Assembly (NCBI GenBank): GCA_019894815.1
Contig: JAGXNU010000067.1
Location: forward strand, 1 to 9,554
From: Promethearchaeota archaeon
GTDB taxonomy: Archaea; Asgardarchaeota; Lokiarchaeia; Sigyniarchaeales; SOKP01
Direction: 5' to 3'
DNA length: 9,554 bases
In this document: piece after piece, positions 4,856-9,554 of the stretch
Numbering within the stretch: the stretch's first letter is position 1
How the letters are laid out: every line of letters starts with the position of its first letter
Notes under the pieces: model-generated
Database searches by the model: none
The model's input: the letters and a program-made list of their open reading frames with translations, nothing else
Told to the model about the DNA's origin: nothing
Made by a program: the position numbers and the translations under genes

Positions 4856-7687
4856 ATGGTTAAGTCTAAAGAAATAATTATTGTGCCTGAAACTCACTGG
4901 GACCGTGAAACTTTATTTTAATTAGATTTAAAGCACGATTGGTATCTTCCCTTTCAAGAGTATCGAGCACGACTAGTTTTAATGATGGATAAATTATTAA
5001 AAATCTTAAAAACTGATCCTAGCTACAAAAATTTCATGCTTGATGGACAGGTAATTCCTCTTGAGGATTATTTGGAGGTTCGACCCGATTTGGAAGAAGA
5101 AATCATGACTCACGTCATGGAAAATCGTCTATCTATTGGTCCAATGTATGTTTTACCAGATGAATTTTTAGTGAGTGGTGAATCTTTGATTCGAAACTTG
5201 ATAATCGGCCATCAACTCTCTCAAAAATTTGGTAAAGTGATGAAAGCGGGCTACATACCAGATCCATTCGGGCATATTGCACAATTACCCCAAATATTAA
5301 GCGGATTCGAATTACCTGCTATACTATTCTGGAGAGGTTTTGGTAATGAATTTGAAGATAATGAATTAAATGTAGAGTTTTGGTGGAACGCTCCAGGAAA
5401 TGCAGCATCTATTTTAGGTGTTTTACTCATTTATAATTATGGTTCTGTAGCTGATATGAGTCTCAAAAAAATAGATGGAAAATACAAGGCTGCTATATCC
5501 AAAATGAAGCGAGTAATATCTCACTTTGAAAAATTTACTGCTACACCTTTCGTTCTACTTAACAGTGGTTTTGATCATCATGAAGCTAAACCAGAAATTC
5601 CTGAAATCGTGAGACAATGGAACGAAAAGTATCCTGAGAAATTCATGGAACAGAATGATGTCGAATATTATATTAGAAAGGTTTTAGAATCTAATCCAAG
5701 ATTAAATTCATTTCAAGGAGAACTTAGAGGAGGTAAGCACGCTCATTTACTCTCGGGAGTATTTTCAGCAAGAATGTGGATAAAACAACGAAATACGTCA
5801 ATTGAGTATTTATACGAAAAATATACTGAACCTCTTGCTACTATAACGTGGGCACTTGATAATTACAATGAATTTAGATATCCTCAAGGTTATCTTCTTA
5901 CTGGATTGAAATGGTTGATAAAGAATCATCCTCATGATAGTATCTGTGGGTGTTCAATTGACCAAGTCCATGATGAAATGAAAACGCGATTTGATTGGGC
6001 AGAGCAAATTGGAGAGGAAATCTTTAAAAATTCAGTGCTATATCTCACGGATCTTATAAATTATGATACTAATGGCAATAAAATTCCTTTTATCGTTTAT
6101 AATCCACTTCCATGGAAAAGAAAGGATATCATGCATTTTAACATCATTTCGCATGTAAAGAAAGCTACTATAAAATCACCGGGAGATTTCACTATCGTGG
6201 ATTCTAATGGGGAAAACATCCCATATCAAGTGAAGCATGTAATTGAAGAGTCCCGATATCAGATGGTGTTTTCAATGAGCCATTCTTGCAGTTTTCTGGC
6301 AGAAGTACCTGCTTGCGGATATAAAGTGTTCTACTTGATCCCAGACCAAAAGCCAGAAGTTTTTAGCGTGAAAGATTCAAATTTTAAACTGAGCGAAAAC
6401 ACTATTGAAAATGAATTTTATAGGGTGGAGATAACTTTAAAAGGGATCATCCAAGTTTTAGATAAAGAAAGTAATGAATTATTTGAGAATATCTGTTATT
6501 TTGAAGATGTCGGAGATTGGGGAGATGAATATGACTTTGCGGACCCAAGAGAAAATCAGACAGATTTACAATTCTCCTCAGAAGATCTTAATATATTGAG
6601 TTTAGAACCCTATATTGACGGTTCCTCACAAAAAACGATAAAGATTGAAGCAAATTTAAATTTACCTTCATCCTTAACCGAGGATAGATATAATAGAGAT
6701 GATTATCTTGTTCCTAACGGGATATCAATTTATATTACTTTATATAAAGGCATAAAGCGCGTTGATTTCAAGGTCATACTTGAAAATAACAGTAAAGACC
6801 ATCGCATGAGAGTGTTATTTCCTACTAAGATAAAAACAGAAAAAGTGGACTGCGATGGGCATTTTTACGTTCTTCCAAGAAACATTGATCTTCCCTTTGC
6901 TGAAAAATGGGCTCAAAAACCCTTACCAACGAATCACCAAAAAGATTTTGTCTCCGTTAGCAACACTAAAAGAACTTTCGGTCTCATCAATAAGGGATTA
7001 CCAGAATATGAAGCAATAAAGAATGTCGATGAAACGATCACGCTCGCAATAACGTTATTGAGATGTATCGAGTGGTTGTCAAGACACGATTTAAGTACAC
7101 GGGGAAATAATGCCGGACCCGATTTAAATACTCCTGCAGCTCAATGCATTGGCAAGCATGAATTTGAATTTTCCATAATAACTTATGAAGGAGTTTCGAG
7201 TTGGAATGATGCGAAAATTCATCAAACGGGAAAGGAGGTTAACAATCCTCTTAAAGTCGTTTTCCCATCAACAGTAAGATCTTCGATAAGAGCTCTTGAT
7301 AAGGTAGTGATTAAACCATTTGGCATATTGACGCATTTTGATATGCCTTACAGTAAGTCTGTAGATTCTTGTGTACCTCCTGAATTAAGTTTTCTAGAGA
7401 TTGATAATTCTAACATCGTCTTGAGCGCTTTGAAAAAATCAGAAGCTGGAAATGACCTAATTGTGAGAATTTATAATATCTCTTCTCATTCTGAAAAGGG
7501 AACTATGAGTTTTTATAGTGGAATTACCATTACAGGTGCTAGGATAGTAAATTTTCTTGAAGAACATCCTCAAAGAGATATAAAAGCTTCTGTGGATTCA
7601 TGCGACTCAAATACGATAAAATTTAGTCTAGAGCCCCATGTAATTGCTACTTTTAGGATAGAAATTGGAAAAAAAGAAGAAAATTGA
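4856..7687 (+). CDS. GH38 alpha-mannosidase, interrupted after the HWDRE motif by 30 nt with in-frame UAA
   Basis: The product is a zinc-dependent retaining alpha-mannosidase of family GH38. From ATG 4856 the frame reads MVKSKEIIIVPETHWDRE, the family N-terminus with zinc ligands H14 and D16. Ten extra codons follow (4910-4939) including TAA 4919-4921. The same frame then continues WYLPFQEYRARLV and stays open to TGA 7687, giving about 933 residues without the insert. Later landmarks, numbered from ATG 4982, are YIPDPFGH with nucleophile D94, SGFDHHE (195-201), GELRGG...SARMWIKQRN, and NHPHDSICG with the last zinc ligand H318. The C-terminal beta domains contain DVGDWGDEYDF and a HDLSTRGNNAGP region typical of the family. 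No signal peptide is seen. Translation from 4982 would lack HWD and should be inactive. The long intact frame downstream argues against old decay, but a recent pseudogene or assembly error is not excluded. The acyl-CoA dehydrogenase gene follows after 12 nt. The substrate is unknown; mannosylglycerate or glycan mannose are possible. Confidence 0.85.
4904..4937 (+). other. Hairpin-forming 30-nt insertion containing the stop codon
   Basis: CGTG (4904-4907) pairs with CACG (4934-4937). Inside it, after an AAA bulge (4908-4910), CTTTA (4911-4915) pairs with TAAAG (4929-4933), leaving a 13-nt loop that holds UAA 4919-4921. Removing 30 nt at any of four registers (4907-4936 to 4910-4939) restores HWDRDWY or HWDREWY, the GH38 consensus. 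GAA 4907-4909 and GAT 4937-4939 flank the element. This layout resembles translational-bypass sites, where a hairpin and stop codon lie between matched take-off and landing codons. That function is inference; the insertion and the pairing are directly visible. Confidence 0.6.
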
Positions 7688-7699
7688 TTTTTATAATCA

Positions 7700-8989
7700 A
7701 TGAAATATAAAAGAATTGAGCTTAGAATGAAAAAAATAACAGGAGTAGATATTTTAGACGGGGAAGTAAAGGAAAAATTGACTACTAAAAATATCTATAA
7801 AATTTTTAATAATTTTATCATGCCCCTCATTACCGAAGAAGAGAGAGCTTTTTTGGAAGAATTAGAACTCTTTTTGCTAAAAAATATTGAACCTAATATA
7901 GACCTCAATACCGAGGTATATGAACTTTTTCCTATTCTTGGAAAAAAAAATTATATTCAAAGATTAAATACTTTTGGTGATTGTAAAAGGTGCAATATGC
8001 GATACGAGATGTTACTAGCTATGGCTACATCGATTATTGATCCTGAACTAGACTTGGCTAGAGTAGTAACAGGGGTAATATTTGCAAATCCTTTATTCCA
8101 ATTTGGTAAAAGTGATCGTATCACTGAAGTTTTACATCAAATCATAACGGGTAAAAAGATAGGATGTATATGTATAACAGAAAAGTACCAGGGGTCTGAT
8201 GCGGTTAACATGAAAACTAAAATTCAGGACAAGGGAGATTATTTAATTATGGATGGGGAAAAACTCTACACTACAAATGGACCTAACGCGGACTATTTCA
8301 TAGTATATGGCGTATCAGATACAACAAATCCTCGAGGCACCATGTACCAAGTCATTGTAGAGCGAGATTTTGAAGGTTTAGAGACTAACAGGCTTGGTAT
8401 TCAATCCGTTCCCAGAGTAGAAATTGGACAAACAATTTTTAATTCCGTGAAAATTCCCAAAGAAAATGTTCTTGGAGCCAAAGGTCAAGGATATAAGAAC
8501 CTTTTTTCTGGGCTAGTTGCTGAAAGGTGCGCAATCATAGGTTCTAGCCTTGGAATCGCTTGGCTTACGGCAATTACAGCTCTTATATATACAAACATTA
8601 GAACTCAATTTAATCGTCCAATATACGACTTTCAAGGTGTCTCTTTTCCAATTACCCAGTTAATTACTGAATTAATGGCTGCTACAGAGTTAGGTTTCAC
8701 AAGCGCGACAGAATATGATAAAACTAAAGAACGCCAACAATTTGAACAACAGAAATACATTAAGTACAACGCATCGTTTAGCTCAGGAGCAAAATTTCTT
8801 GCCTCGAACTTGGCTCACAAAATCTCGTATGAAACCCAGCAATTATGCGGAGGAATTGCTTTCACAGATAACTTGCGAATCGATAAAGCTTTAGAGGTTG
8901 CAAAAGTGCAAGAGATTATTGGTGGGGCTAGAAATATACAACTCTATTTAGTGAGTCGAGCAATAAAAGATATGATATCCTTCTTGTAA
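7700..8989 (+). CDS. Acyl-CoA dehydrogenase family flavoprotein with relocated catalytic Glu
   Basis: The 429-residue protein (from ATG 7700; ATG 7727 is an alternative) has the acyl-CoA dehydrogenase fold. It has a helical N-domain (about 40-155), a middle beta domain with CITEKYQGSDA (158-168) and GEKLYTTNGPNADYFIVYG (186-204), and a C-terminal helical domain. Flavin-site features are R301, F304 and Q312 in RTQFNRPIYDFQ and the QLCGGIAFT segment (381-389). The usual catalytic Glu of the YEGT motif is missing: VQEIIGGARNIQ puts G408 there. E275 in LVAERCAIIG occupies the alternative helix-G position used by isovaleryl-CoA and long-chain dehydrogenases, so activity is plausible. Members of this family oxidise acyl-CoA to enoyl-CoA with FAD and pass electrons to ETF. 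No ETF or other beta-oxidation gene is in the window. It follows the GH38 stop by 12 nt without a separate clear promoter, so co-transcription is likely. The functional link to mannosidase is unclear, and the substrate is not predictable. Confidence 0.9.
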   Translation: MKYKRIELRMKKITGVDILDGEVKEKLTTKNIYKIFNNFIMPLITEEERAFLEELELFLLKNIEPNIDLNTEVYELFPILGKKNYIQRLNTFGDCKRCNMRYEMLLAMATSIIDPELDLARVVTGVIFANPLFQFGKSDRITEVLHQIITGKKIGCICITEKYQGSDAVNMKTKIQDKGDYLIMDGEKLYTTNGPNADYFIVYGVSDTTNPRGTMYQVIVERDFEGLETNRLGIQSVPRVEIGQTIFNSVKIPKENVLGAKGQGYKNLFSGLVAERCAIIGSSLGIAWLTAITALIYTNIRTQFNRPIYDFQGVSFPITQLITELMAATELGFTSATEYDKTKERQQFEQQKYIKYNASFSSGAKFLASNLAHKISYETQQLCGGIAFTDNLRIDKALEVAKVQEIIGGARNIQLYLVSRAIKDMISFL

Positions 8990-9002
8990 TAGTTCTGATG
9001 TT

Positions 9003-9065
9003 CTTTTATAATTAATATCGATATAGCTTCATCAATAATTTCTTTTACTTTTACTATTCTTCCTG
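9003..9065 (+). terminator. U-rich region downstream of the acyl-CoA dehydrogenase
   Basis: After the TAA at 8989 the plus strand has repeated T clusters: TTCTTTTATAATT near 9001-9013, then TTTCTTTTACTTTTACTATTCTTCC at about 9039-9063. Oligo-U clusters without a strong hairpin are typical of archaeal termination. The rest of the 172-nt convergent spacer holds no gene that I can see. Confidence 0.35.
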
Positions 9066-9068
9066 TTG

Positions 9069-9152
9069 AAAAAAAAATGAAATTCATTTTCTCCTCATAT
9101 ATTATCATAATACATCTACAAAAAAAATCAAAAAAATAAAATAAAAAGAAAT
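9069..9152 (-). terminator. U-rich tracts and small hairpin ending the Hsp20 gene
   Basis: Just past the Hsp20 stop, the minus strand is almost pure T from 9150 to 9119 (plus strand: runs of A). Further on, a 7-bp inverted repeat (9074-9080 with 9084-9090, 3-nt loop) is followed on the minus strand by a T run (9077-9069). Either could terminate the Hsp20 transcript; the first tract is the more likely. Confidence 0.45.
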
Positions 9153-9161
9153 TCCAAATAA

Positions 9162-9554
9162 TTATTTAATCTCTATTTTCTTCTTTTCATGCTTCGGTGG
9201 TGAGACTTTTGGAATTTTTACAGTTAAAATTCCCTTGTCAAGATTCGCATCAATTTTTTCTTTATCGATGTTCTCTGGTAAGTTGAAAGCCCTGTAATAA
9301 CTGGATGAATGATACTCTCTCCGAACTAATTGTCCTTCCTTTTCTTCTTTCGTTTCTTCTTTATGTTCACCTTTGATTTCCATTACGTCATCTTTTATAG
9401 TAAGTTCGATATTACTCTTCTCTAAGCCAGGTAATTCAGCGCTAATTTCGAAATGATCTTTAAGATCTTTGATGTTCGCTAATGGAGTTCTAAAGATTGG
9501 TTCATTCTCCCTAATCATGAGGCCTAATGGCCTATGACGCATTCGGTTAAATGG
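9162..9554 (-). CDS. Small heat shock protein, Hsp20/alpha-crystallin family (partial, N-terminus beyond window)
   Basis: This is an ATP-independent holdase chaperone that forms oligomers and binds unfolding proteins in the cytoplasm. The alpha-crystallin domain begins near IKDLKDHFEISAELPGLEKS, with the A.LPG motif. It continues through DDVMEIKGEH, a charged loop (KEETKEEKEG), the YYRAFNLPENID strand and the GILTVKIPK hallmark. The C-terminal tail KKKIEIK contains the I-x-I motif that docks into neighbouring subunits. An ATG at 9540-9542 could start the protein (126 residues), but the frame stays open upstream to the window edge (PFNR before it). Archaeal Hsp20s usually have a longer N-terminal arm, so the true start is probably outside. 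The gene converges on the acyl-CoA dehydrogenase with 172 nt between them; there is no sign of a functional link. Confidence 0.93.
   Translation of the reverse strand, partial: PFNRMRHRPLGLMIRENEPIFRTPLANIKDLKDHFEISAELPGLEKSNIELTIKDDVMEIKGEHKEETKEEKEGQLVRREYHSSSYYRAFNLPENIDKEKIDANLDKGILTVKIPKVSPPKHEKKKIEIK

Noticed and set aside
4919..4921. Stop codon read as selenocysteine or pyrrolysine
   Set aside because: The codon is UAA, not UGA or UAG, and simple readthrough would still leave ten extra residues inside the HWDRE-WY active-site motif.
4900..4955. Classical bulge-helix-bulge archaeal intron as the explanation for the 30-nt insertion
   Set aside because: I tried the four registers that restore the GH38 frame. 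The best gives only 3 of 4 central base pairs (one a wobble), with a mismatched outer helix and no inner helix. The strong hairpin that does form would put the 3' cut at a place that does not restore the frame. A relaxed motif cannot be excluded, so cDNA is still the decisive test.
4932..4972. Insertion derived from a local duplication, based on AGCACGA at 4932-4938 and 4966-4972
   Set aside because: Only 7 bp match exactly. The flanking similarity is mostly AT-rich noise, so this does not prove a duplication origin.
4982..7687. GH38 start at ATG 4982
   Set aside because: It omits HWD, which supplies two zinc ligands, and the family-specific WYLPF segment just upstream is still readable in frame. 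The promoter spacing also fits 4856.
1..9554. CRISPR array, tRNA or rRNA genes, insertion sequence
   Set aside because: No regularly spaced repeats, no tRNA-like cloverleaf or TTCRA loop context, and no transposase or terminal inverted repeats were seen on either strand.

Overview
This strongly AT-rich 9.5 kb window reads as archaeal. Several genes have a TATA-like box about 25-30 nt upstream of the start codon and no Shine-Dalgarno sequence, two of these boxes follow a purine-rich BRE-like GAAA(A)TC, and U-rich tracts follow gene ends. The mix of an EF-Tu/SelB-like degenerate GTPase, a GH38 mannosidase, an acyl-CoA dehydrogenase, a LAGLIDADG protein and an Hsp20 chaperone would suit an Asgard-type or other mesophilic archaeon. 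That placement is an inference and cannot be proved from this sequence alone.

Layout, left to right. Bases 1-39 may be the tail of an upstream gene. Bases 58-924 (+) encode an unrecognised, probably beta-rich protein with an acidic DxDxNG loop. It converges on a minus-strand gene (1044-2141) for an EF-Tu/SelB-like protein whose GTPase motifs are eroded. This gene ends in a 10-bp hairpin followed by a U tract. From a shared divergent promoter region (2142-2242), a plus-strand type I phosphodiesterase of the alkaline phosphatase superfamily (2243-3745) is transcribed. It converges on a minus-strand double-motif LAGLIDADG endonuclease gene (3771-4733). Divergent from that gene lies a GH38 alpha-mannosidase (4856-7687), followed 12 nt later by an acyl-CoA dehydrogenase (7700-8989). 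A convergent Hsp20 gene (9162 to the right edge, partial) closes the window.

The most notable observation is at the 5' end of the GH38 gene. The coding frame begins at ATG 4856, reads into the family's hallmark zinc-binding HWDRE motif, and is then interrupted by 30 extra nucleotides with an in-frame UAA. It resumes in the same frame with WYLPF, the expected continuation, and stays open for about 900 codons. The insertion folds into a hairpin (4-bp stem, AAA bulge, 5-bp stem) with the UAA in the loop. It lies between near-identical GAA and GAT codons and sits next to a homing-endonuclease-type gene. An ordinary gene caller would start at 4982 and lose two zinc ligands. The candidate explanations are translational bypassing (as in phage T4 gene 60), RNA splicing, a young pseudogene, or an assembly error.

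The phosphodiesterase, mannosidase and acyl-CoA dehydrogenase could take part in breakdown or remodelling of phosphorylated glycans or lipids, but only the mannosidase-dehydrogenase pair looks like an operon. The acyl-CoA dehydrogenase lacks the usual C-terminal catalytic Glu but has a Glu at the alternative helix-G position used by isovaleryl-CoA and long-chain enzymes.
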